Below are positions 26,256 to 33,483 of a DNA stretch of 64,000 bases, one piece after another. The stretch covers positions 1,106,501 to 1,170,500 of the forward strand of contig NZ_CP026530.1 of NCBI RefSeq assembly GCF_004006315.1, written 5' to 3'. Origin of the DNA: Nautilia sp. PV-1. GTDB taxonomy: Bacteria; Campylobacterota; Campylobacteria; Campylobacterales; Nautiliaceae. The notes under the pieces were generated by a model. That model saw nothing but the letters and a program-made list of their open reading frames with translations. It was not told where the DNA came from and searched no databases. Every line of letters begins with the position of its first letter. The stretch's first letter is position 1. Made by a program: the position numbers and the translations under genes.

Positions 26256-26649
26256 TTTGGCTCCCGAGTGTTTTTTTCAGGAACTTTAAAATTTCATATT
26301 GTCCGCTCTTTAATTCCTTAATATCTTTATCAAGGTTTTTAACTACCAGCTCAAACTCTTTTCTAGTTACGAACTTTTCTTCCGCGCTTATCAAATCGAT
26401 ATGGTGTGCGGTAGTCTGTTCAAGGATTGTTATTTTCTGTTTATATGCGGAAAGCTCTTTTACTTCCCTTTTCATTCCGTTTACTTCCTGCTCGGTTAAA
26501 ACAACTTTTTCGTTTATAGAATCAAGCTTGCTAAACATCGCTTGTTGCGACTTCATTAATTCCTCAACCTTATATTTCACCAACACCCATGCTCCTGCAA
26601 GAGAAGCTATAAACGTCCCTATATATAAAGCGTCTCTGTCAATATTCAC
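26248..26649 (-). CDS. Small membrane/coiled-coil protein of the lysis module
   Basis: A 133-residue protein with one N-terminal membrane helix (about 8-24) and a long coiled coil (about 27-125). This is the architecture of inner-membrane spanins (Rz-like) or holin-associated proteins, and it sits next to the holin and endolysin genes. I see no outer-membrane lipoprotein partner, so the spanin reading is uncertain. Confidence 0.55.
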   Translation of the reverse strand: MNIDRDALYIGTFIASLAGAWVLVKYKVEELMKSQQAMFSKLDSINEKVVLTEQEVNGMKREVKELSAYKQKITILEQTTAHHIDLISAEEKFVTRKEFELVVKNLDKDIKELKSGQYEILKFLKKTLGSQNE

Positions 26650-27038
26650 TTCTTAACCCTCCCGATACTCTCTACAAATCCTCCTCCAAAATAAAAAGCA
26701 ACTATTGTCATTACAATCCAGCCTAAATTTACACTGTTTGCGAAATCAAGAGCTTCTTTAACTCTGTTCATATCAACCCAGCCATATAACGCGCCTAAAA
26801 TTCCGTTAATTACGATAAAAAGAAACGTGAAAGTAAAAGAAACGGCTAAAATTCTTTGCGTAACTTTGAAAGGGTGATATGCTTCAAGAAGTTTAATTTT
26901 CTGCTCGGCTTTCATTTGTATAAGTTTTTCTTTGTCTTTTGCTTTTTCTTCATCTGTGTAAAATGCCTCATCAAGCAGATCTGCACCTTTTTTGATTATG
27001 TCACTTCCGCCAAAAATGTTTTTTAAAAATCCAAACAT
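26646..27038 (-). CDS. Holin-like protein (3TM-type)
   Basis: A 130-residue protein. Residues 1-50 are a charged, lysine-rich helix; two to three hydrophobic segments follow (about 61-90 and 104-122) with AYHPFKVTQRILAVSFTF and WIVMTIVAFYFGGGFVE, resembling the 3TM holin family. It overlaps the lysozyme stop by one base and the next gene by 4. Confidence 0.7.
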   Translation of the reverse strand: MFGFLKNIFGGSDIIKKGADLLDEAFYTDEEKAKDKEKLIQMKAEQKIKLLEAYHPFKVTQRILAVSFTFTFLFIVINGILGALYGWVDMNRVKEALDFANSVNLGWIVMTIVAFYFGGGFVESIGRVKK

Positions 27039-27427
27039 TATAAACTCCTCATAATTTCTGCTAATTCTTTCGCACGGTTAGGCGTTTGTTTAGCCCATCT
27101 GCTGTCAAGCATTTCGTCAGCCGCTTTTTTGTAATCCCCTTTTTTCAATGCCGTCCACATCTTTTTGAATTTCAAGACACCGCCGACACCAAGCTGGTAA
27201 GTCATATCCGCTATAACTTTTTGAGCGTCTTCCGGAAGTTTTTCAAAGAAAGACTCTTTTTGTATAAGCTCTCTTATCATTCTTTTTAGCCTGTATTCCA
27301 AAAGAATTTCTGCTTCTTCTTCAGTTATAGGAAGTTTAGTCCCGTATCCAATTGTAGGAAAGCCAAGTGAATCGTTATACGGCATTCCCTCAAATCCCTC
27401 ATGCTTTTTAATAAGCTCTGTTACCAT
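27038..27427 (-). CDS. Phage endolysin, T4-type lysozyme (GH24)
   Basis: About 129 residues from ATG 27427, which has GGGGGA 6 bases upstream and overlaps the preceding stop (TAATG). The catalytic triad of T4 lysozyme is present with identical spacing: Glu in KKHEG, Asp 9 residues later (YNDS) and Thr 15 residues after Glu in PTIGYGT. C-terminal SRWAKQTPNRAKELAEIM is typical. It cuts peptidoglycan at the end of the lytic cycle. Confidence 0.9.
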   Translation of the reverse strand: MVTELIKKHEGFEGMPYNDSLGFPTIGYGTKLPITEEEAEILLEYRLKRMIRELIQKESFFEKLPEDAQKVIADMTYQLGVGGVLKFKKMWTALKKGDYKKAADEMLDSRWAKQTPNRAKELAEIMRSL

Positions 27428-27831
27428 TAAATCCCCCATTTTTCAGTAAGATAAGTTGCTTTAAGTTCTATCATCCCACGTCCAATGATAAACTCTTTCT
27501 GTTCAAGGTCGATTTCAACGCTTTCAAGAGCCAGATAATCACTTATCTGTGCTTCATTTTCACCGATTTTTTGTAGTATTTCATTCAACTTTTCTCTCAA
27601 ATCACTTACAGTAAGTTCTTTACCGGCTTCAATGTATTCGATTTCAATTTTTAATTCGTGTTCACTGCTGTAACTTCTTTTTTCACTATCAATGTTATCT
27701 TCGGTATCACGGACTATAATAAGAGGAAGCTCACTTATTTCAGGAGGCGTTACTCTCCATTCATATGTAGATGCAATATCTTTAACAGCACTAACAATAT
27801 TCTGGATAACTTCCTCTCTTCTCAATTCCAT
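27427..27831 (-). CDS. Putative tail terminator / minor tail protein
   Basis: A 134-residue protein with no clear motif; its size, the alternating helix and strand pattern and the IIVRDTED... and LKIEIEYIEAG segments resemble tail-terminator or minor tail proteins. It is the first gene after the late promoter at 27840-27897, with about 9 bases from the -10-distal leader to the start region. Assigned by position between capsid and lysis genes. Confidence 0.5.
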   Translation of the reverse strand: MELRREEVIQNIVSAVKDIASTYEWRVTPPEISELPLIIVRDTEDNIDSEKRSYSSEHELKIEIEYIEAGKELTVSDLREKLNEILQKIGENEAQISDYLALESVEIDLEQKEFIIGRGMIELKATYLTEKWGI

Positions 27832-27841
27832 TCCTTAAAAG

Positions 27842-27897
27842 TTTTAAAAAGTATAAGAAAATACGAAAGAAAAGTAAGGGAGTAAAAATGGTGATAT
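27842..27897 (-). promoter_or_regulatory. Late promoter of the lysis/tail operon
   Basis: On the minus strand: TTACTT (-35) and TATACT (-10) 16 bases apart, preceded by the box TATCACCATTTTTACTCCC. The same box, hexamers and spacing occur at 33248-33301 before the capsid operon. The box is the likely site of a phage late activator. Confidence 0.65.
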
Positions 27898-27932
27898 AAT
27901 TATTTGATGGAAGTGGGGAAAGGATGAAAAAA

Positions 27933-28148
27933 ATGGCTGCACCTTGGGACAATCCAAAAGAAAAAGAAAAAGACAAAACTTTTGTGGCTTGCACTGAAAA
28001 ATATGAAAAAGAATATGAGATCCATAAATTTGAACATAATGCTAAACAAAAAGTAAAAAAAGCAATAGAAAAATGCTGTAAAGAAATTCCGGCTCCTCAT
28101 CCAAGAGAAAAATTTGAGGAGTGTATGAAAAAATACTTGAAAAACTAA
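27933..28148 (+). CDS. Small charged cysteine-containing protein, possible moron
   Basis: About 71 residues, very rich in Lys and Glu, with four cysteines (Cys23, Cys51, Cys52 and Cys67 when counted from the ATG at 27924). It reads opposite to the late genes, and ends tail-to-tail with the capsid operon (4-base overlap). An extended -10 (TGATATAAT at 27892-27900) and GGGGAAAGGA stand before it; the ATG at 27933 is better spaced than the one at 27924. I do not recognise the family. Confidence 0.6.
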   Translation: MAAPWDNPKEKEKDKTFVACTEKYEKEYEIHKFEHNAKQKVKKAIEKCCKEIPAPHPREKFEECMKKYLKN

Positions 28149-28471
28149 ATTTCAACTTTCTTAACATCATCTCTGCTTACGTAAACTTTAACAATCCCGC
28201 TTCCGTCATCTTCTTTGTATAATGTAGAAAACTCTCCATATTCGCATGATATTTTGGGTTTGTCGCAGATTAAGTCGTCTTTTTTAACATAGACAAAAAG
28301 TGCTTTTGTGGAAAATTCATTGTTAAATATCAACTCAGGGTCAAGGTTGAAAATAATTTTTGTAGATTTAGAAATGGAATCGCAAAGAAGAGTGGCCGAA
28401 ACAGCAAACTCTTCTTCGTTTAAAAAAACATCGTCAATATCCTGCTGCAAGTCCTGCATAAAACTATTCAT
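28145..28471 (-). CDS. Putative head-tail joining protein (lambda FII-like position)
   Basis: A 108-residue protein with a helical N-terminus and a beta-rich C-terminus (LIFNNEFSTKALFVYVKKDDL and SGIVKVYVSRDDV). It is the last gene of the capsid operon, where lambda-type phages encode the head-tail connector FII. The motif evidence is weak, so this is mainly positional. It overlaps the next gene by 8 bases. Confidence 0.5.
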   Translation of the reverse strand: MNSFMQDLQQDIDDVFLNEEEFAVSATLLCDSISKSTKIIFNLDPELIFNNEFSTKALFVYVKKDDLICDKPKISCEYGEFSTLYKEDDGSGIVKVYVSRDDVKKVEI

Positions 28472-28853
28472 TGTTCAGATAAGCCTTAATTTCGTCAGCT
28501 TTCATTTCAAGAAGTTCTTCAAACGCTTCGTTTGATTTAATCTCTTCAATAATTTTTTCAATTAGGTCGTCTTTTTTCAAATCACCCGCATCAAAACCTA
28601 TAACTTCCGAAAGTTCTTTAAGCTCGTCTTTATTCAATTTATGCAACTCTTTTTCAGGATTCACTGTTTTATTACCATTTCCCTCACCACTGTTTACAAC
28701 TGTCGTTACATCTTTTTCAGCTGCAATTTCGGCATAACCAGCTTCAATCAGTCTTTTTGCGTATTTTTCTTCGATTTCAAACATTTCTCCGGGAGAAAAG
28801 CTCCCTTTTGAAGTTGAAATTCTGATTTTTGCTTTTAATTTTATATTTTTCAT
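28464..28853 (-). CDS. Head protein with HeH/LEM-like domain (lambda FI-like position)
   Basis: A 129-residue protein. The N-terminal part (about 1-50) is a small beta fold (SFSPGEMFEIEEKYAKRLIEAGYAE), a pattern common in phage head-completion proteins. After a Gly/Asn linker comes an HeH/LEM-like helical motif (LNKDELKELSEVIG, DLKKDDLIEKI). It follows the major capsid gene by 12 bases. Confidence 0.6.
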   Translation of the reverse strand: MKNIKLKAKIRISTSKGSFSPGEMFEIEEKYAKRLIEAGYAEIAAEKDVTTVVNSGEGNGNKTVNPEKELHKLNKDELKELSEVIGFDAGDLKKDDLIEKIIEEIKSNEAFEELLEMKADEIKAYLNNE

Positions 28854-28865
28854 TTCAGCTCCTTA

Positions 28866-29885
28866 TTACGCTAATACTTTTGCAAACATAAACGCATCAA
28901 CTTCCACAGGAACAACAAGCGGAGCAGACTGCATCAAAACAAATCTCGCACTCGGATCTTCCACTTCCCAGCTTTTTGTAAATATTTTAGTCGCATACAG
29001 AGCCTTAATATCTCTTATTGCACCGTAAATTCTTTTTGAACTTGTCTTATTGCTTCCGTAAATCACACCTTTTGGATCTACGAAATATTGAGTATCCCCG
29101 TTTTCATCTACATAAGTTCCTTCATAAGAATAAATATCCGTTGCAAGTTCAGGAATATAGCCCCAGTATGTTACATCACCAGGAAGCGCTTCCGGATTAA
29201 TCTGACCTCTGTCGATTCTTCTTAAATCAAGTTTATCCCCGATTCTATCAAGGAAAGCATTCATTGCATCAAATCCCATCACCGCTACATTAGGTGCAAT
29301 ACCGCTCGCCTGACCTCTTTCTCTTCTCCATTCTCTCATCATTTTAATAGGATCTACACCGTCAGTATCCCAGGTATTATCGCTTAAAGCAAGAATCTGA
29401 TCGCCATCAAAATTAAAATCAATCACATCATTTACACCGTCACCGATTACGTTTATTTTTCCGGTTGTAAGAACCTGTGCGGCCATCCATTCAATTCTTC
29501 TTGCAATGTTTTCTTTATGTTCCGCAATTTCATCAGCAAGTTTTTCAGCCGCTCTGTCCACAGCGCTTTGTGCGTCAGCGTAAAAAACTGTATTTGAATT
29601 TGCGATAATATCTGTCGCTTCCGTAGCCCATTTCTCTTTAATGTATGCAGGCTTATAACTGCTTACTCTTTTTTCTGCACCTTTGACAATTTTACCTGCA
29701 ATTTTAGGGCTAACAAAAGGTGCTAATTTCCTTTTACCTTTTTTTACAACAACATCTACAACTTCGCTCTCACTCGTTTCTTCTTTACCGAAAAACGTAT
29801 CCTGTAAAAATGTAGTAGCCGCAGGTATCTGATTTGCTGCCGCTATTAATTCCCTTGTTTCAAATAGATTTACAATATCACTCAT
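28866..29885 (-). CDS. Major capsid protein (lambda gpE-like)
   Basis: A 339-residue capsid protein of the phage major capsid protein E family: LQDTFFGKEETSESEVVDVVVKKGKRKLAPFVSP near the N-terminus, EHKENIARRIEWMAAQVLTTGKI, and SAPLVVPVEVDAFMFAKVLA at the end. Together with the decoration protein and S49 protease it shows a lambda-type head. Confidence 0.92.
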   Translation of the reverse strand: MSDIVNLFETRELIAAANQIPAATTFLQDTFFGKEETSESEVVDVVVKKGKRKLAPFVSPKIAGKIVKGAEKRVSSYKPAYIKEKWATEATDIIANSNTVFYADAQSAVDRAAEKLADEIAEHKENIARRIEWMAAQVLTTGKINVIGDGVNDVIDFNFDGDQILALSDNTWDTDGVDPIKMMREWRRERGQASGIAPNVAVMGFDAMNAFLDRIGDKLDLRRIDRGQINPEALPGDVTYWGYIPELATDIYSYEGTYVDENGDTQYFVDPKGVIYGSNKTSSKRIYGAIRDIKALYATKIFTKSWEVEDPSARFVLMQSAPLVVPVEVDAFMFAKVLA

Positions 29886-29902
29886 TTCCTCTCCTTAAAA
29901 GT

Positions 29903-30235
29903 TTAAATTGATTGTTTTACAAAAATTGACATTTTTCTAAGTTCGAATTTCAAAGACGCAACATCCCAGCTTGCATCATAATTCAATTCACCCTCGTCAA
30001 CTTCACCCAATACCAAAACAGGTGCGTTTTTATCAGCATCTGTCGCATCCACATCAACAAGTAAAACCGCACTTGGAACCTGTGAACCGTCATCAATCGC
30101 ATTGCCGTCCGCATCTTTAAGAGCGCTTAATTTATATTTCCCCGTTTCCGTAACTCTTCCAAGAACACTTCCAGCAGTTAAATTCTGTCCCGCTTCTAAA
30201 ACCACACTGTCCGTAATTACTACGTCACCAACCAT
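29903..30235 (-). CDS. Head decoration protein (lambda gpD-like)
   Basis: A 110-residue protein: VVLEAGQNLTAGSVLGRVTETGKY and VPSAVLLVDVDATDADKNAPVLVLGEVDEGEL are the gpD fold. It trimerises on the expanded capsid. Its start overlaps the stop of the protease-scaffold gene. Confidence 0.9.
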   Translation of the reverse strand: MVGDVVITDSVVLEAGQNLTAGSVLGRVTETGKYKLSALKDADGNAIDDGSQVPSAVLLVDVDATDADKNAPVLVLGEVDEGELNYDASWDVASLKFELRKMSIFVKQSI

Positions 30236-31509
30236 TACTTACCTCCTATTTTTAATTTTGCCGCCGCTTTAAGCAGTGGTGAATCTTTTTTAGGTTCTTT
30301 AACTTGTGTCTGGGCTTCAGCAACTCCGACTCCTGCTTCCGCTAAAAGTGCAGCCGCTTTTGCTCCGTCTTTGCTGTAATCTTCACCGATTTTCTGTTTT
30401 TTTTCCCTTTCTGCTCTGAACACTGCAAGCTCCACCATTTCGGCTGTGCTTTTCCCGTCAAACTTCATTTCTTTAACCAGTTCTTCATATCCGGTAAACT
30501 GTCCTAAATTCTCAATCTCTTCAATTCTTTTTCTTTCCGCTTCCGCTCCGGCTTTGAAAATCTGTTCGTAAGCCTCAGGATATTTTTCTTTCACGCTCTC
30601 TGCCGTAATAGTTACATCCTGATCAGCGTTTACATTTGCATTTGCTTGTGGCATTGTCACTCCTTTTTTAGTAAATTTTTTTATTAACCCCTCAAATGTG
30701 CTTATACCGTTTATCATCCCGACATCTTTTGCTTTTTCGGCAATCAGTAAATCACCCTGACCGAAATTGTTTAATACAAAATCCTCACTTACACCTCTGT
30801 ATCTTGCAACAGCCTTGATGAATTTATCCGCCAGGTCGTTCGCCCAGACCTGAATCTGAGCCTGCCCCTCTTCACTCGTAACGTCCGGTCTTTTTTTAGG
30901 ACTTTGAACGCTTACGATTTCAACTTTTTTAATACCCTCTTTTTTAAGTTTTTCCTTATCGTCAACAACCGTAAACACAACCCCTATACTTCCTACAAAC
31001 GCCGTTGAAGTCGCATATATTTCGCTTGCGGCGCTTGCTATCCAATACCCTGCGCTTGCGGCAAGTTCATCTACAAAAGCCACAACCTTTTTAGGCGAAT
31101 TTCTTATATATGTTGCAAACTCGGCAATTCCGCTCGCTTCTCCGCCCGGTGAATCTATGTTTAAAACAATAGTTTCTACACTCGGATCTTCTTCAAGAGC
31201 TTTAAATTCTTGGGCGTAAGTTTCAAGACTTCTTATATCAGCGCTTAATTCCATCATCCCGGCATATCTGACAATAGGCCCCCTGATGTTCAAAATACCG
31301 ATATTTCCTCTTTTTTCCACAAACTTTAAATCTTTTGCCTTGCCATCGCCCAGACTTAAAGCCCTTTTCTCAATCTTTTGTGCAAACTCGCCGTTAAGCC
31401 CTGCATTTGGAGAATCCCTGCTTACAATGTTTAAAGCCACCCTGAACCAGTTAGGCTCCATAAGCCATGGTCTGCTTGCCATATTCGCCAATACATGAAC
31501 CGGTATCAT
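30235..31509 (-). CDS. Capsid maturation protease-scaffold, S49 (SppA) family (lambda gpC-like)
   Basis: A 424-residue protein. The S49 domain (about 65-290) has VLNIDSPGGEASGIAEF and the serine nucleophile in ELAASAGYWIASAA, with FVGSIGVV after it. The C-terminal 130 residues are a Lys/Glu/Ala-rich helical stretch with EAERKRIEEIENLGQF, as in gpC/Nu3 scaffolds. A start inside the gene could yield a free scaffold; I cannot show this. Confidence 0.92.
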   Translation of the reverse strand: MIPVHVLANMASRPWLMEPNWFRVALNIVSRDSPNAGLNGEFAQKIEKRALSLGDGKAKDLKFVEKRGNIGILNIRGPIVRYAGMMELSADIRSLETYAQEFKALEEDPSVETIVLNIDSPGGEASGIAEFATYIRNSPKKVVAFVDELAASAGYWIASAASEIYATSTAFVGSIGVVFTVVDDKEKLKKEGIKKVEIVSVQSPKKRPDVTSEEGQAQIQVWANDLADKFIKAVARYRGVSEDFVLNNFGQGDLLIAEKAKDVGMINGISTFEGLIKKFTKKGVTMPQANANVNADQDVTITAESVKEKYPEAYEQIFKAGAEAERKRIEEIENLGQFTGYEELVKEMKFDGKSTAEMVELAVFRAEREKKQKIGEDYSKDGAKAAALLAEAGVGVAEAQTQVKEPKKDSPLLKAAAKLKIGGK

Positions 31510-33008
31510 ATTTCTACCCCTTTTCTTTTTGGATTAATTACAAAAAGGCCGCTGTCCTGCATAAGCATATTCTCCCTTTTTGCTTTTTTTACGTTCATTT
31601 CAAAATCACTTCCGTTGATTTCCGCCGCTTCTCTCGCTCTTGTAGAGAAACCTTCCTCGACTCTTCTTGTCGCCGCTTCCGTTTCAACTTTTTCGTTTAT
31701 CTGTCCTGCGGCCGGTCCGACCCAGCTTGTTTTAAGATATGCGGCTCTTATAAACGGATCTTCTAAAAATCCAGGCGCGTTAAGTCTGCCTTTTATAACC
31801 GCCTCGGTAATTACCGCTTCGTAAATAGGCTGACAAAATCCTGCGACAAACCATGCACGTCTCGCCTTAAAAGCTCTCCATGCTTCCAAAAACGAAGCTC
31901 TTGCCGCAGTATAAGAAGATGTGAAATGCTTGATTAAAATCTCATAAGGAAGATTAAGCCCTACACCTATCTGCTCAATAATCCCCCTTACAAATGCGTC
32001 ATAAGCGCTGTTTGGTCTTTTTGGATCTGCGATAGATATATCTTCATTCGGACCAAGCCCTACAATTGCTCCCGGTGCGAGTTTTAATTCTTCGTCTTCA
32101 AACGGCTCGGCATCAGGGTTTTCGTTTCTTAAAAATACCGTAAACATACCGCCTATAACAGCCGCAACAAGTTCCGCTTCCGTATAATCCCCAAGCAGTT
32201 TAAGATGCTTGATTACCGGTGCAAGATACGGAACGCCTCTTCTCTGCCCTGGTCTTACTTGTCTGAATAGATGTAAAACGTTTCTTCTCCCGCTTTCTCC
32301 CCATGCCGGAATTTTCACCCATTCCCTATCCATTCCGTAACCGCCAGGATGTGATTTCAAAATATGATATTCAACAGGCGCTCCCCACTTATCAACCCTG
32401 ATTCCTCCTGCAAGTTCTTCCGAATCAAGCGCATCGTTTTCATTGCAAACCCTGTCGGCTTCTATTAAACTGATACAGGTTTCATACGGCCAAAAATCTC
32501 TTTTTATCCCAGGCAAAACTGCAAAAACATCACCGCTTAAAAGCGTTGAAGCGAGTGCGACTGTCTGTATTTCATAAAAATTCTTCTTTCTGCTTGCATC
32601 AGCATTTACACTTTCTGCCCAAAATGCGAATTCCCTTTCCGCTTTTACTTCCCATTCGACTGCCTCTTCTTCGCTAAGCCCAAGGTATTCAGCATCCACG
32701 TTGCTCTGAACTTTAAGACCGGCGCCGATAACACTGTTTAAATTTGTATCAATCGCCCCTATAACAAGCGGATCGTTTCTGTATAAATCCCTGCTTCTCG
32801 CACGAAGTCTTGGAAGTGAAGGCAAATCGTCCTTGTCTGCACTTTTAAGACTTCCTCCCCAAAATTTAAGTGATTTTTTAGTTGTAGAAGCTCCCTCGTA
32901 AGAAGTATTGCTGAAATATTCAAGTGTGGCTTTTGCTTTTAGCCTCTTAACAGCCTTCTCCGGTGAAAAAAAGGCAATAGCTTTGTCAAATAAAGAAGGT
33001 TTAACCAA
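31506..33008 (-). CDS. Portal protein (lambda gpB-like)
   Basis: A 500-residue lambda-type portal: LPSLRARSRDLYRNDPLVIGAIDTNLNSVIGAGLKVQ, HLFRQVRPGQRRGVPYLAPVIKHLKLL and IGVGLNLPYEILIKHFTSSYTAARASFLEAWR. The ring of portals is the DNA entry vertex. It overlaps the small upstream gene by 8 bases and the protease by 4 bases. Confidence 0.94.
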   Translation of the reverse strand: MVKPSLFDKAIAFFSPEKAVKRLKAKATLEYFSNTSYEGASTTKKSLKFWGGSLKSADKDDLPSLPRLRARSRDLYRNDPLVIGAIDTNLNSVIGAGLKVQSNVDAEYLGLSEEEAVEWEVKAEREFAFWAESVNADASRKKNFYEIQTVALASTLLSGDVFAVLPGIKRDFWPYETCISLIEADRVCNENDALDSEELAGGIRVDKWGAPVEYHILKSHPGGYGMDREWVKIPAWGESGRRNVLHLFRQVRPGQRRGVPYLAPVIKHLKLLGDYTEAELVAAVIGGMFTVFLRNENPDAEPFEDEELKLAPGAIVGLGPNEDISIADPKRPNSAYDAFVRGIIEQIGVGLNLPYEILIKHFTSSYTAARASFLEAWRAFKARRAWFVAGFCQPIYEAVITEAVIKGRLNAPGFLEDPFIRAAYLKTSWVGPAAGQINEKVETEAATRRVEEGFSTRAREAAEINGSDFEMNVKKAKRENMLMQDSGLFVINPKRKGVEI

Positions 33009-33234
33009 TTTTCACTCCGTATCCGATATTAAGTCCTTTTTTGCCGCTTGCAATTTTTTCAAGCCTTTCTACTTCTTTTCTCCAAAAAGCAATGTCGGCG
33101 TTAATCTGTTCTAACTCGGCTCTTTTTGTTTTTTTATCGCCAATACCGTATTCCTGCGCTCTTAATATTCTACTTCTCGCATCAAGCGCTTCTTTTAAAT
33201 ACTGTTTTGCTTCGTCAAGCGTCCAAGCGGCCAA
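33001..33234 (-). CDS. Small head protein (DUF6148 / gpW-like), TTG start
   Basis: A 77-residue helical protein, AWTLDEAKQYLKEALDARSRILRAQEY, with the segment IADIAFWRKEVERLEKIASG (approximate). It is found before the portal gene in many lambda-type head modules and may be the head-tail connector gpW analogue. The start is a TTG at 33234 with AAGGA 7 bases before it. It is the first gene after the late promoter at 33248-33301. Confidence 0.72.
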   Translation of the reverse strand: MAAWTLDEAKQYLKEALDARSRILRAQEYGIGDKKTKRAELEQINADIAFWRKEVERLEKIASGKKGLNIGYGVKIG

Positions 33235-33247
33235 ATGTATCCTTTTT

Positions 33248-33301
33248 ACTGCAAGTATAAAAAAAGAAATAAAAAAAGTAAGGGAGTAAAAATGGTGATA
33301 T
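33248..33301 (-). promoter_or_regulatory. Late promoter of the capsid operon
   Basis: On the minus strand, TTACTT and TATACT with 16 bases between them, preceded by the box TATCACCATTTTTACTCCC. It is the twin of the promoter at 27842-27897. The box ends just before the stop codon of the small gene after the terminase. Confidence 0.65.
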
Positions 33302-33483
33302 TAAACAGCTTCGTAGATCTTTTGTCTGGCGTTTTTAAAGGTAGGACTTTCGTTTAAAAGCTCTTCAAGCACCTGTCCTATGTATTTATTATTCTTTTTT
33401 GCAAGTATGTCGAGTATTGTCGCCACTTCAACACTCACAGAAGGTCTTATCTGTGTTGTGGGTTCTTTTTCTTTTCTTCTCAT
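33301..33483 (-). CDS. Small ribbon-helix-helix-like protein after the terminase
   Basis: A 60-residue basic protein with IRPSVSVEVATILDILAKKNNKYIGQVLEELL, the pattern of a ribbon-helix-helix DNA-binding domain. It overlaps the terminase stop by 4 bases and ends at the late promoter box, so it might regulate late genes or assist packaging (inference). Confidence 0.55.
   Translation of the reverse strand: MRRKEKEPTTQIRPSVSVEVATILDILAKKNNKYIGQVLEELLNESPTFKNARQKIYEAV

Noticed and set aside
25729-26656. Two long plus-strand frames opposite the baseplate spike and lysis genes
   Set aside because: They are shadows of clear genes; the valine/threonine-rich sequence reflects the repeats of the spike protein on the other strand.
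27911-27935. The shared string GGGGAAAGGATGAAAAA at 27914, 63833 and, in part, 41351 as a mobile repeat
   Set aside because: The likeness is limited to a strong ribosome binding site and start region; flanks differ.
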